A stretch of 64,000 nt of DNA, taken from the NCBI RefSeq assembly GCF_001625195.1, contig NC_054391.1:6273157-6337156 (forward strand), written 5' to 3'. This document shows, piece by piece, positions 35,411 to 46,079 of this stretch. A program made the translations under genes and the position numbers. The notes under the pieces were generated by a model, which saw nothing but the letters and a program-made list of their open reading frames with translations, made no database searches and was not told the origin of the DNA. Source of the DNA: Drechmeria coniospora (taxonomy: Eukaryota > Ascomycota > Sordariomycetes > Hypocreales > Ophiocordycipitaceae). Position 1 is the stretch's first letter; every line of letters begins with the position of its first letter.

Positions 35411-36461
35411 CCTGGGCCTGTTTTTGTGCTTCGGCGATGGCCTGCTGCCGAATCGGTACGGCCTCGCAGGGTAGACAGGAACCGTAGGCGTACAACTTGG
35501 ATCGCCGGAAGGAGTCGGCGACAAGTGTCGACGCGCGAGCGGATGCGAGGCGAGTTGAGGTGCCCGGGACCGTCTTTGGCGAGGCGCGGTCGAAGGCGGG
35601 AATACAGAGCAAAGGCCTGGAGTTTGAAACTGGAAAGAAACGTTACTGCGAGCACTTCGAGTGGGATGAGGCTGAAGTCGGATCTGGTGGGACCCGCATA
35701 CGGTACTAGTACTAGTGCTCCAGGCCTAGGCTCTCTCCCCAGTGAATACACAAGTAACTACTCCGTATAGCAAGCTACAATTAGTACCTAGAGGTACTAA
35801 GGTACGAGGGTTGGTACTAACCTAGTAGTCATAAGTACGGAGGACTACTGTACTTACAGTAGTACTAGGCTACAACTATTTAGTGGTGCGGCAACAGTAG
35901 TAATTAGTACTAAGTACCTACCTACTGTAGTATGTGATACGCCGTGCTCCGTAGGAGGACTACAATTATGTACAGCACAGGTATCTAAGTACAGTCTAGC
36001 AGCATTCGCTGCAACTGGCGTTGACACAGTCAGTACCTACAGTAATATATAGTGGGGTTCTGGGACTGGCGTCAGAGCAGTGGCCTCTGTGGCAAACCTT
36101 GGTTGGGGGCCATTGGCACCAGTACGTGGACGCTCCACAGGCGGCGGCGGGAGTGTCCCTAACCTTCAAACTCCCTAAGCTGCGCCACCAATGATGACCG
36201 TACCGACCTAACATCACCACGAACGAGGTCAACGTCGCAGCAGATTGACATCAAGGCACGCACAAGTCACCGCATCGGCCGTTAAAAATAGCTCCGAGTC
36301 TTGCGTCTGACTGCAGAGCACGTCTGCAGGCTAGTTCATGGTCTTGTCGCTCCATCGCCCGTCGTCGATGGGAGCAGCCTCAGCTCAGTCGAGGGCGCAG
36401 GGAAGCTTGCATTATCGCAACGTCAAATGTTGATGCGCCCATCAACGCGCCCATCACCGCC
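35411..36461. other. divergent region between RPB4 and TRS23 with a GTAC block
   Basis: About 35700-36050 is a GTAC-word block with an unusual number of ctactagtac and agtacctag words. No gene is supported. The last 35 bases form a short upstream ORF that ends on the TRS23 start. Confidence 0.5.
35700..36050. repeat. GTAC-word rich intergenic block
   Basis: Dense tactagtac, aagtacctacc, tactgtacttacagtag and agtacggagg words with no coding content. Confidence 0.7.
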
Positions 36462-36530
36462 ATGTACGTGGACGGATCACCCTGTCGGCCCGCCTCCTTC
36501 TTCCTCCTTCCTTCGCTCATAGTCTCAGGA
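36427..36530 (+). promoter_or_regulatory. upstream ORF ending on the TRS23 start codon (after splicing)
   Basis: An ATG at 36427 opens a 12-codon reading frame (MLMRPSTRPSPP). Its stop TGA forms only when the first intron is removed: T at 36463 joins GA at 36529-36530. In the spliced RNA this stop overlaps the main start as ATGA. Without splicing the frame runs on to 36522. The sequence arrangement is certain if the intron call is right; a regulatory role is inferred. Confidence 0.55.
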
Positions 36531-37077
36531 CTGTATTCGCCCTCATCATCATCAACAAAGCCGGCGGCCTCGTCTTCCACAAGACCTTTGACGATGCCGG
36601 CTTGAACAAGATCAGCACAAACGACTATCTCGTCCTCGCCGGCACCTTGCACGGGTGCGTTTGACCTGATCGTAGCCCTTCTCTCCCCTCCCCGTGCTTA
36701 AGCCGAAATCAAAGGCTAATCTCCAACGGCCCTGCCCCAGCGTTCATGCCATCACGGCCCGCCTCAACCCCGTGCCGCCACCGCCGCTGGCGACGGGCCC
36801 GCACGGCCTCGCCACCAGACCAGAGCCGTCATCGGGTCTCGAGGTCCTCGAGACGGAAAACTTTCGCATGCAGTGCTTCAACACCATGACCGGCACCAAG
36901 TTCCTGCTCTTCACCGACACCACGCAGGCCAATGTCGACCTGACGCTGAGGAGGATATACGACCTCTATGCCGACTACGTTATGAAAAACCCCTTCTACT
37001 CGCTCGAGATGCCTATTCGCTGCGATATTTTTGACCGCAAGATACTGTCCTACATTCGAGAGATCAACAACCGGTAA
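36462..37077 (+). CDS. TRS23: TRAPP complex subunit TRS23 (TRAPPC4, sybindin)
   Basis: Core subunit of the TRAPP complexes, which activate Ypt1/Rab1 in ER-Golgi and Golgi traffic. Three exons, 36462-36463, 36529-36654 and 36741-37077, give 154 residues. The first exon supplies only AT of the start codon, and the G comes after the intron (donor gtacgt, acceptor ctcag). The protein reads MTVFALIIINKAGGLVFHK, then LNKISTNDYLVLAGTLHGVH, ETENFRMQCFNTMTGTKFLL and LYADYVMKNPFYSLEMPI, the normal longin-like fold. Upstream ATGs in the other frame run into TGA after splicing, so they cannot start this protein. The stop is followed by a convergent RPN10. Confidence 0.9.
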
Positions 37078-37192
37078 TAGACATCCTGCCAAATGCCCAA
37101 GCGAGGCCCATCCTGCGCGTGGTGGCACCGTGGATGCCGTGAAGCACTCGTCCTCGTCACATACGACCGGTCTGCTCCTCTAGCCGGGGAGA

Positions 37193-37205
37193 GGGGGGGG
37201 GGGGG
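37193..37205. repeat. run of 13 G between TRS23 and RPN10
   Basis: Homopolymer in the short gap between two convergent genes. Its length may be affected by sequencing error. Confidence 0.7.
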
Positions 37206-37273
37206 CTCGTTCATGGTCTATTGTACTCGTACAGCGCCCACCACCGAGTTGCTCTTCCCTATGCGGTGCCCGC

Positions 37274-38203
37274 TCACGACGTGTCCATCTTGTCGCCACC
37301 CTCGTTGGCTTTGTCTCCGTCCTGCGCCCCGCTGCCGCTGGCCTGTCCGGCTTCGTCGTCCTCCTTGATGCCCTCCAGAGACGCCTTCTTCGCCTCCTCC
37401 TCCTCCTCTCGTGCCCGCTTCTCCTGCCGGGCCTTTTCCTCCTCCATGCTCATCCGCAGCGCGAGGGCCAGCTCCGGCTCCATGGCGGGGTCGAAACCAA
37501 ACTCAAACTCCTCGTTGGTGCCACCCATGCCGTCGTCGGCGCCCGGTCCCGTCGCGTTTTCGCCCTGAAGAATCGGCGTGGAGATGAGCTGATCGCTGAG
37601 GAGTTTGCTGCTGGGGGGGATGACCACGAGGTGCGAGCCTTCGCTACCCTTGACGGCCTCGTTGAATGCCTGCAGCTTCTTGAGCGAGTCTTCGTCATCC
37701 TGGTCGCCAAAGAGGATGAAGTCGACGGAAATGTTGCCCTTCTTCATCTTCTTGGCGAGCTGCGTGAGCTCCTTTTCGTTCTCTTCGATTGTCGAGCACA
37801 CGAAGACTATTATTCGCTGTCTCTGGGACCGGTTTTGTCGATGCTTCAGTGCGAGCTGACGGCTGTCCGTTAGCAACCTCGTCAAGGTCCCCACCGAAGG
37901 GCGGGAGCTCACCGTGGCGATTTGAATGCCAGTCTTGAGTTGCGACGAGCCACCAATCTTCTTCTTCGTCCGGTGGAGGCCCTCCAAGATCTTGCCCTGC
38001 TCCGTAGTCAGGGTGACGAGCACCTCGGGGCCCTTGCCGGCCATGCTCATCAGGCCGACCGACGACTCTGGGTTGCCTTGCGTGATGCTCTGGAAGACGA
38101 CGTTGACGGCGTCGACTTGCGCGTCGAACCTGGTGGGCGGGTAATCTCCATTTCTACTGAACTCGCTGTTGTCCACGACAACCATCACCGCCTCGAGAAC
38201 CAT
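37274..38203 (-). CDS. RPN10: RPN10, 26S proteasome ubiquitin receptor
   Basis: Subunit of the 19S regulatory particle that captures polyubiquitin chains. Two exons on the minus strand, 38203-37913 and 37855-37274, give 290 residues. A von Willebrand A domain fills about residues 1-190: EAVMVVVDNSEFSRNGDYPP with the metal-site DNS, TQGNPESSVGLMSMAGKGPE, QRIIVFVCSTIEENEKEL. One ubiquitin-interacting motif (ELALALRMSMEEEKAR) follows, then a charged tail ending in DKMDTS. The intron join gives GIQIAT-LALKHRQNRSQRQ. Unspliced reading would insert a foreign stretch before LALKH. It is divergent from the borealin-like gene. Confidence 0.95.
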   Translation of the reverse strand: MVLEAVMVVVDNSEFSRNGDYPPTRFDAQVDAVNVVFQSITQGNPESSVGLMSMAGKGPEVLVTLTTEQGKILEGLHRTKKKIGGSSQLKTGIQIATVSSRPSVGTLTRLLTDSRQLALKHRQNRSQRQRIIVFVCSTIEENEKELTQLAKKMKKGNISVDFILFGDQDDEDSLKKLQAFNEAVKGSEGSHLVVIPPSSKLLSDQLISTPILQGENATGPGADDGMGGTNEEFEFGFDPAMEPELALALRMSMEEEKARQEKRAREEEEEAKKASLEGIKEDDEAGQASGSGAQDGDKANEGGDKMDTS

Positions 38204-39082
38204 CTTGATCGCTGGTCTGGTCCTGGACGTTGGGCACGAACGGCGGCCGGGTTGGTGCTCCGATCCTTCGTCGTTGCACACTGCTATTGCTCCCTTTGCT
38301 TAACTGGGAGCTGCAGGCTCTGGCTCTTGTCCGGCGACGCTGCGTTTGAGTCGAATGGAGGGGGCGCGGGACGAGGCTGGCAGCTCGTGGGCAAAGCACA
38401 TACGTACAAGTAGGTGCATGTGCTGTACGAGTAAGTATTACTGCACAGGTCACAGTGTACTTAATACTGCGGGAGGTGGATGAGTCGGCGTAAGACAAGT
38501 TCAGCCTGCTGGTGGACCGTGGTGACGGTCCAAGCTTCCTTATTGTGTGGTCGGCTAGGTACTCAGTGGTACTCGTACGAGTCCTGGTTCTTCACCGCCT
38601 GGCCAGCACTAGCTTGTGGCAAGGCCTACGCCTGCAGAGCGTCGCCTTGCAAAGTATCGGTACATGACTGTACATCGGCTGAGCTGTGCCTATCTGCATC
38701 TCGGAATTACGCCTAAGTACAGTGGCCTGCTACTCGCACGGCCAGGCGCTCGATGCCCTGAATCAGCGCCCCCCGATCGCCTATTGGGCCCCCCGCCATT
38801 GCAATTCGCTTAGCTAATGCTGCTAATCTTCCCTCCCTCGCGACCCCGTTTGTTTACTTTTGGTGACGGATGCCTGCCGCCCACACGGCCAAACCCAGCT
38901 CATCTGCTATTATTACCACGATCGCTTCCAAGCTCGGAAACCACCCGCGCACAACCCGTTCAGCAACCATCATCTCAAGACATTTTGCCGTCGCACTCAG
39001 CCGACTCCAGTTCTTCGAGTGGCACGGCACGAAACCACACGGCACGATCCCGCACGATACAGCACGGCCGCGGCAAGACACC
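38204..39082. other. divergent region between RPN10 and the borealin-like gene
   Basis: GTAC words cluster at about 38398-38480 and 38710-38725. The downstream frame is open from 38870, but I see no reason to move the start. No other gene is supported. Confidence 0.45.
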
Positions 39083-40316
39083 ATGGCTCCCGCGAGGCAG
39101 AAGAAACAGAGTCCCATTCAGTTGACCGCTTCGCCATCGAAATGGCACGGCGCGACCGGAAGCAGCAAGGTTCCTCTTCACAGCCCATCAACACCGCCGA
39201 AGAGCGCGTTGAAGAGGCAAAGGATGGGGGTCAGCATTCAGCAGAAACAAGCTTTGATTGATAACCTGCAATTGGAAGGTGTGCCTCACGATGCGCATAT
39301 TTTTGCGTGAAGGAGAGGTGGAAGCGCGCGGAAGCTAACTTCGTCGGCAGTTACGGAACGCGCCCGGAGGCTGCGAGCGCAGTATGGTCTTCAGGCGCAA
39401 GGGCTGCGGTCGCGGATAGAAATTCGAATCAACCGAATCCCAACGTCACTGCGCAGAGCGAAGATGGGCGACCTGCTCGCCAAGTACCTGGATCAGGAGC
39501 AAAAACGATTGGCTTCGTCACGACCACCTGCAGTACCGGCCAAGGACGCGCCGCAAAAGAGCCCCCAAAAGAACCTGCAAAGGAGCCCCCCCGGCGTCGC
39601 CCGTCCGCTCACGGCAAGCCACTATACGGGCATGAGGCAAGTTTTCGGAGAGGCACGCCCTAACGCCAACACGGTGCTAATATCCTAGCAGCAAGCTGGC
39701 GGGTGACAAGGAGAATGGAATAGAGACGTTGGATCAGAAGAGGAGGATGCGCGCGGCCCAGGATGCCGAGGCTGGACATGTTCGTCCCGCCCAAGTGCTG
39801 TCACCCACATCGTCCAACTCTCGACTGGCGAATCGCGAATGGCCGGCGTCCCCGACGAAGTCGCAAATTGCGCGGCCTGGCTCGCCGCTTAAGATGAGCG
39901 GAAACAGTCGATCTGCCGCCGTGACGACCGCACTGTCCAGCATGGTGGAGAAGGCAAAGGCGTCACGCAACGGGAAGAAGGCTGCGGCAACGTCAGGGGT
40001 CAACTCGGCAAACCCAGTGACGACGTCGAGGAGCAAGCGGCCTGCGGCGGCCGTCGCTCTCAAATCGTCCCAGTCGAGGCCAGCAACCCGCGCCGGGCGC
40101 CGGGCTAGCGGCACGAGCGAGGCAAGCGAGGCAAGCACGGGCACCGTCATCAGGAAGGCTGTCAATCCGGCGACGAGGAAGAAGGCCGTCGTGGGAACGG
40201 TGAGGAAGGTCGTTGCCGGGGCGGCAAAACGGCCGGCGGCAAAGGGAACGGCGACGACGGCAACAACGGCAACAACGGCAAGCACCAGCGGACGTGTCTT
40301 GCGGAAACGAGGCTGA
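39083..40316 (+). CDS. NBL1: borealin/Nbl1-like chromosomal passenger complex subunit
   Basis: Nbl1/borealin forms a three-helix bundle with INCENP and survivin and targets Aurora B to centromeres. Three exons, 39083-39278, 39351-39636 and 39692-40316, give 368 residues. The conserved borealin N-terminal helix is built across intron 1: QQKQALIDNLQLEVTERARR, then AQYGLQAQGLRSRIEIRINR and IPTSLRRAKMGDLLAKYL. The rest is Lys/Arg/Ser/Ala-rich and disordered, ending in GRVLRKRG. Intron 2 is GC-AG (AG|gcaagt); no GT donor keeps the frame. Its acceptor is a tandem tagcag, so the third exon could also start at 39689 with one extra Ser. Budding yeast Nbl1 is a bare 73-residue helix; the long tail makes this one borealin-like. 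Confidence 0.86.
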
Positions 40317-40558
40317 GCGGAGCCGCTGCCGCCACTCGACTAATGATGATGATGCTTTGTTACGACACTGGCGTTCCTTGGGATAAATTGCTTGATGGCT
40401 TGGTTGATGGATGAGGGTTTAAGAGTCATGGACGGCATTCCTTGATTGCCAGGTCTTCATGGAACACGGTTCAAACACCGCTGCAAGGAGTTTTGGGGTA
40501 TTGTCGATACGCAGTAGGGGTCAGCTTAGCCAAGGGAGATGCATGCGCTTGATTTCTT
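40317..40558. other. short convergent gap
   Basis: 242 bp between two convergent stops. No feature is recognised. Confidence 0.5.
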
Positions 40559-41467
40559 CTACTGCACAGACGCAGCCGCCGCCGCAGCAGCAGCGGCGGC
40601 GGCGGCAGCCTTCTTCTTTTTCTTATCGTCGATGAACTCAAAGTTGTCCTCGGGTATTTCCTTGTACTTTTCGGCGAGGAACTCCTCCACCTCGTCGCTC
40701 ACGTCGCCCTGGATGACGATCTCTTCGCCGCCGCTTGCAACCTTGGTCACGGACGCTCCGGTGGCAAACTTCTTGCCGAGATCCTTCGCGACCTGGAAAA
40801 CTCGTTAGCAAGGTCGGACGGGCATGATCTGGAGCTGGGCTGGAGGGACGGGACGGGAGACCACTACTTGCCTTTTTAAGGTCAAGGCCGAACGCCTCGA
40901 GTCCAATGACGGCCGTGACAAACTTCTTCTTGTTCCGTTCGATGCGCTTGATGGTGACGACGCTCTTCGCGAGCTTGTCGGCCTGCTTTGCCTCTGCCGC
41001 CTCTGCCTTGGCCGCCTTTTTCTGTGCGTCCTTGGCGGCACGCTTCTGGGCATCGACGGAGAGCGATGCGGTTGCCGCTTCTAGAGCCTCTTCGGGGGGC
41101 GTCAGCGGTTCATTTTGTCGCACGAAATATATCTCCGATTCGAGAGGAGAGAGGGGCGACGTACCGGCCGACCAGATGCGTTCAAACATCATTTTGTGGT
41201 TCTCCTCGAGCCATTCCTGGCACTTCTTGACGGTGCCTCCATACTCGCAGTACTTTTCGACGTGGTTTGAGGTTAGAAATATCGGTTTCAGCGGCGGAGA
41301 AATGTTGGGACTGGATAGTACACACCTCCGGCGGCAGTGTGCAAACTGAGAGGCAGTTAGTTCACAACGGCAGGAGAGCGGAAGCTAGGGAGAGACGTAC
41401 CGCCACAGTATGTAACATGTCTACTCTGGGGCTCCGCGGGGATTTCTGGTTGCTCGGAGTCTGCCAT
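40559..41467 (-). CDS. TMA22: TMA22/DENR, ribosome recycling and reinitiation factor
   Basis: Partner of Tma20/MCT-1. It removes tRNA and mRNA from 40S subunits and, in animals, promotes reinitiation. Five exons on the minus strand, 41467-41401, 41345-41326, 41252-41165, 41089-40872 and 40792-40559, give 208 residues. Exon 2 is only 20 nt. The N-terminal zinc-type Cys pairs read HVTYCGVCTLPPEYCEYGGT then KKCQEWLEENHKM. The SUI1/eIF1 domain is TIKRIERNKKKFVTAVIGLE, FGLDLKKVAKDLGKKFATGA, then GGEEIVIQGDVSDEVEEFL. Intron 4 is GC-AG (AAG|gcaagt). The protein ends in KKKKK, 13 Ala and SVQ, a polyalanine tail not usual for the family. Confidence 0.93.
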
Positions 41468-43115
41468 GGCTGCACACGCCGAGGGGGGCTGAAGGGCAAA
41501 TCGAAAAGTTGATGTATTATCGAGATGCGTGATTCTATCTCGCAACACTCATGGCGGGGTAAAAGTGTCAATTGGCAAGGTTGAGTCGGGACCAAGTGTT
41601 ATTCCCCATACCAGCTGGAGGGGCAGAATCCAGTCACAACGGGGGGTTCAGTATCCGGGCCGCAAGGCGCCGATGAGCAAGGGGGTACGTACTTACATTG
41701 TTTGCCATGTACTCCGTACCGTTTCTACACCTAAGTACTTACAGCAATATAACTAAGTACTTACGGAGTACAAGTATTATTACTTACTGTACGGAGGACT
41801 TGCACTTACTGTACTTCCAGTAGATGTGCAGTAAGTGCAAGTGCTCCATACTGTAAGTAGGTACAGTATGTTAGTACTGTAAGTACAGTAAGTATGCAAG
41901 TAAGTATGCAAGTAAGTACTGTAGAGGCACCTTCACCTTAGGCGGCCTCAGGCACTAACGACGCTCCACCAGCTTCTTTAAGTATGTAATTAGTACGTAC
42001 ACGTAGGTGGATGCACGTACATGTGCTGTATTCTCTGTTGAGCTGCTCTCTTGATGGATTCTTCAGATTTTTCTGGTTCGTATCATGGGGTACGCTGTCA
42101 TCGTTGCCTGGTTCCCGGTGAAATCTGGATCGGGCCTTTCGTATCAACAAGCGTCGCATAGCAACTTCCAACTCGGGCCATCGATCCTTGGCTCCTGGCT
42201 AATAACCTGTTTGACCGCCTGACCAGCCGCGGTGGCAGCGACTACATTCAAGCTCGGCAATTCGGCCTCTCAGTTGCTTCGATTGCACCATGAAGACTCG
42301 CGTCCCTGGATTCACTTAGGCGATGTGTATGTCGCTGGCATATTGACGATGCGGTCCACCGGTCCGCTGCTCTGGTGGCGAGGCCCCGGATTGCGTAGCC
42401 GCTGAATTGCCAGATGAGATATCATCCAGCTGCATCATCACCCAACCAGCGGCCACCGCAACCTCAGCAAGCTAAATCGAATGGTATTCCCGACCTCGCT
42501 TCGCACCCGCCAGCCAATGGTTCGACTGCCGGCCTGTCAACACCCCCTGTCGTCACAATTTTAGTATACCAGCCTTCGTTCTCATGATTGGGCGCTTTAC
42601 CAATAGCCGCCCGCAACACCATGCGACTTGGCCATTGGGACGCGCACATCAACCATCCACAGTTGCCACACATGGATAGTCAGGCTCCGGGTGTGCCCAA
42701 AAAGTCTTGGTGCCATCACTCTACTCGCCTCCGGGGCGGGATAGACTGCAACGTCGTCGGCCCCATGACCGGGCCCATGCCATTTGTCCCCAAGATGCCC
42801 GAGGAACTGGCTTACTTGCTTCGTGTTCGCCGACCTAGACGGCCAGGCAAGCCTTGTTTCTTAAGGCAATACATGCCCATAGCCACCAGGATATTTGTTT
42901 CCTCCGCATTCGCTTCTTGTGCCCCCATTCTCGACGTTTTATTTCACGTGTTGTCGATCAACCAAGAGATGCCTCGTTGACCGAAGTCACCTATCGTCCC
43001 TCCTTCGATTCGACGCTCGACGCTGGTCGTCATAACCCGGTTCTTTCAATAATTGACCTTGCTCCCTCATTTGCAAACCATAATAGCCCGGATATACACC
43101 GCCAGCACCGGCAAA
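41468..43115. other. divergent region between TMA22 and the methyltransferase gene
   Basis: A GTAC-word block occupies about 41690-42030. From 42040 to 43115 no coding frame is convincing. A 130-codon open frame at 42588-42980 has random-looking composition. Confidence 0.5.
41690..42030. repeat. GTAC-word rich intergenic block
   Basis: Dense aagtacttac, tactccgtac, tacggagtac and gcaagtaagtat words, including short direct repeats (gtatgcaagtaagtatgcaagtaagtac). Confidence 0.75.
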
Positions 43116-46079
43116 ATGACCGATACTCTAAACTCACAGCAACACACGTCCCCGTCTCAGGAGCCTTCGCTGGTTCGAAGGCCGAAGGGGTTTCTTAATT
43201 CAATAATGGAAGAGAATCCCGAAGAGGGGACGAGAATGCCGCAAAGCATGCATGGTGGCGCCTTAGAGATCAACAGCTGGTTGTCGCCGATGATCGATCA
43301 CTTCCCGACGCCGCGGGGAGTGCATTATCTGGCCGCCCCCGTGCTTCCTTCATCTCCGTCCACCATATCGGCTCACGGCAGCTCCCCCAGCCGCTCCTCC
43401 AACCCATGGAACCGAGTCAGTATCGGTACAGAAAACACCGAGTTCGAGGATCTCTATGGCGTGTCTGATGAAGATGACGACAATAAGTCACCTCGCTTAC
43501 GTCGGACATCCGCCGTAAGGAGACGTCGGAGCCAGGTCGTCAGCTCGGCGGATCGGCCACCTCGTGTGCCTATCATTGCGGACCACTGCATTGACACAGC
43601 CGTCTGGTCGACCGTAGACGATATCAAGAATAACACATCGCCTGTGCATCTTGCTCCCGCCGCTCGTCTGCCCATATCACGAGCCCAGGTGAACTTTATG
43701 GGCAAACAGCAGGCTTTGGAGGTGCCTGCAATCTCTGCGCCTCCCTCGCTCGACGGCAGTTTTTCCTCTGACCAGCTCTCTGCCATGAGCGCTCCCTCGA
43801 CCCCTGTGGATGGAAACGATGAACGGAGGGCGGAAGAAGTGTGGAATGGAGTTCGGCTGCAGCCTGACGCTCTCGCGACTCTTCAAGCGTTGTGCAACAG
43901 TGTTCGCGAAAATGCCTTTGACAATTCGCCGCGAGTGCTCGACCTTCAGCACCCGCCCTCCGATCCGACCACTGCCAGTCGACAACGACTTCCTCGACTA
44001 ACCACCAGCATTCAGCAGCAGCCGCCTCTGGGAGGCCCTGCAGCGGCATCTCCGAGCCCGAGCCTTCAGTCTCTTGCCGGCTTGACACTGTTGGACATTC
44101 CGTCTCCTGCTGGGTTTTTCTCCGGTCTATCTCCTGCGACGCGGAACACTTGGCACATGCTGACCAAGACGCCTGACGAGTTGTCTCCCCCAACCTCGAC
44201 GACGGCGGAGCAATTTTACCGCTGCCCCTGGAATATCGATGTTTCGAAGCCGGCTTCCCCCAAGCGTCCCGAGTCGGTCGGGGAATACTACAGAACGGCG
44301 CGTTCATCTTCACACTCGGGCGGTCCGGCTGAGCATGTCGTTCGGATTCGAGATGATGCCAACATGTCTGACGGCACCCGCACTACCCGTCCGATGGTTC
44401 AGGACAAAGAGGTCAACTTGTCCGTCTCTCTCGAGATTGACGATGGGCCGGTCGAGATCGTGACAGACTACGATGTCAAGTATGCTCGGAAGCTCCAAAC
44501 GGAGGCCTTGCTCAACTGTGGCCGCACCGAGCTGTGGCTTATGGCTCAGCGGACTTACTTGCAGCGTATGAACATGGACAGCAATCAAGAAGACGGGTCT
44601 TCCCAGAAGTCGGCGGAGGAATCAGGGGTGGTGCCCATTCTGGAGCATCAGTCTCTCCCTGAGGCTGAGACCGAGGAACTGGCCGCATCGAAGAGGAAAG
44701 CGGTCCGGTTTTCAAGCATAATCCCGACGATTGTCAAGTCGAATCAAGCTACAATGCATCTTGTGTTGCAAGAGTCGGCTTACTTTCGAGAATTTCAGAA
44801 CTACATGGAACGGACTCATGCTCGAGATGTCTTCATCCATCAACTCACCCGCTTCGAGGCGCTCCAAGCGCGGCGCGTTGCCCTGCGAGAGGCGCATCGC
44901 AATCAGCTTCTCGGAAAATTTCAGCTCAGCGTCGTCCCTCAGTCGGCCAAGAAGCGCCTCAGTGCGAACGTAGCCCGGGGAGACCTGATGGTGACTGACG
45001 ACCCTGGGAGGATACGGAAGGAGAAGGAATTTGAGGCGTTGGGTCAAATGACGGTGCCAGCGTGGCACGTCGCGGCCGTCAAGTTTCTCAACGGGGGGCG
45101 TCTCCTCACTTCGCCGGTCGCGAAGAGGCTCGATCGATTCTCCTGCATGACGCCGGGGAGGGACGGCGTCTCGCGGGATCGTGCTCGGATCCTCGACCTC
45201 GGCGGGCCGTCGACGTGCGATTGGGCGTGGCACTGCGCCTTCCAGTACCCCAGCACCAAGATCTACTCGGTGACGACGAAGGCGATTCGGCAGCTCTCAA
45301 ACGCGAACATCCGCGGGCCGTCGAATCACCGGCAGGTGGCGGTGGAAAGGCTCACGCGACTTCCCTTTGCCGACGACAGGTTTGATGTCATCTCGGCCCG
45401 CGAGCTTCACAGCATCCTCAAGCTCGTGGGCGAGAAGGGCGAGGACGAGTGGGAGAGTTGTCTTCGGGAGTGCATGAGGGTCCTCAAGCCCGGCGGCTAC
45501 CTTGAGTTCTCCATACTCGACGCGGACATGGTCAACGCCGGGCCCGTCGGGCTCGCCAAGAGCGTCGAATTCGCTTTCAGCCTAAAGACGCTCGGCTACG
45601 ACCCGAGCCCGTCGAGGACCTGGCTCGGCCGGCTCGCTCGGGCGGGCTTCGAGGATACGCGCCGTATCTGGATGTGCCTTCCGATGGGTGCCGGGCGAAG
45701 GGCCCAGACGGCTGCTCCTCCTCCGGCCTCGGCGTCATCGAGCAAGCTGGCAGAACCTGGGTCCCAGCCTAACGAGCCGGATGCGAGCTTGATGGGTAGC
45801 AGCGACAACGTGGCGGGCATGTGCAGCATCGTCGGCGGCTGGAGCTGGGAGCGCTGGCTCCTTCGCTGCGAGCTGGAGAAGGTGGCCGGGAAGCTGCGGC
45901 TGGCCGATACGGTGACGCCGGGGGCAGCGATGAAGGAGGCCGGAAAGTGCCTCGAAGGGGTTCACGCCGTCATGGAGGAGGGTAGAGGCCGCAACGCGGG
46001 GTTCCGGATGCTCAATGGGTATGCGAGAAAGCCCAAGGCTAGCGGCACCGACGTCGCTCGGACCGCACTTGCAGGTTAA
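43116..46079 (+). CDS. large protein with C-terminal SAM-dependent methyltransferase domain
   Basis: A single exon encodes 987 residues. About 690 N-terminal residues are Ser/Pro-rich, with charged islands and one helical stretch (ESAYFREFQNYMERTHAR, FEALQARRVALREAHRNQLL). The class I methyltransferase domain spans about 690-860: motif I RILDLGGPSTCDWAWHCAFQ, FPFADDRFD-type motif LPFADDRFDVISARELHSIL, and ECMRVLKPGGYLEFSILDAD. The tail (GGWSWERWLLRCELEKVAGK) is also seen in filamentous fungal proteins of this kind. The domain resembles the group that includes LaeA-like regulators, but the long N-terminus is different. Substrate and pathway are unknown. The start is the first ATG in an open frame. 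Confidence 0.85.
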   Translation: MTDTLNSQQHTSPSQEPSLVRRPKGFLNSIMEENPEEGTRMPQSMHGGALEINSWLSPMIDHFPTPRGVHYLAAPVLPSSPSTISAHGSSPSRSSNPWNRVSIGTENTEFEDLYGVSDEDDDNKSPRLRRTSAVRRRRSQVVSSADRPPRVPIIADHCIDTAVWSTVDDIKNNTSPVHLAPAARLPISRAQVNFMGKQQALEVPAISAPPSLDGSFSSDQLSAMSAPSTPVDGNDERRAEEVWNGVRLQPDALATLQALCNSVRENAFDNSPRVLDLQHPPSDPTTASRQRLPRLTTSIQQQPPLGGPAAASPSPSLQSLAGLTLLDIPSPAGFFSGLSPATRNTWHMLTKTPDELSPPTSTTAEQFYRCPWNIDVSKPASPKRPESVGEYYRTARSSSHSGGPAEHVVRIRDDANMSDGTRTTRPMVQDKEVNLSVSLEIDDGPVEIVTDYDVKYARKLQTEALLNCGRTELWLMAQRTYLQRMNMDSNQEDGSSQKSAEESGVVPILEHQSLPEAETEELAASKRKAVRFSSIIPTIVKSNQATMHLVLQESAYFREFQNYMERTHARDVFIHQLTRFEALQARRVALREAHRNQLLGKFQLSVVPQSAKKRLSANVARGDLMVTDDPGRIRKEKEFEALGQMTVPAWHVAAVKFLNGGRLLTSPVAKRLDRFSCMTPGRDGVSRDRARILDLGGPSTCDWAWHCAFQYPSTKIYSVTTKAIRQLSNANIRGPSNHRQVAVERLTRLPFADDRFDVISARELHSILKLVGEKGEDEWESCLRECMRVLKPGGYLEFSILDADMVNAGPVGLAKSVEFAFSLKTLGYDPSPSRTWLGRLARAGFEDTRRIWMCLPMGAGRRAQTAAPPPASASSSKLAEPGSQPNEPDASLMGSSDNVAGMCSIVGGWSWERWLLRCELEKVAGKLRLADTVTPGAAMKEAGKCLEGVHAVMEEGRGRNAGFRMLNGYARKPKASGTDVARTALAG

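Noticed and set aside
33902..35770. 622-codon plus-strand open frame over the RPB4 locus
   Set aside because: It has random-looking composition and covers the RPB4 exons, which are conserved on the minus strand.
42588..42980. 130-codon open frame upstream of the methyltransferase gene
   Set aside because: The composition looks random, there is no conserved segment, and its position suits a promoter or 5' UTR.
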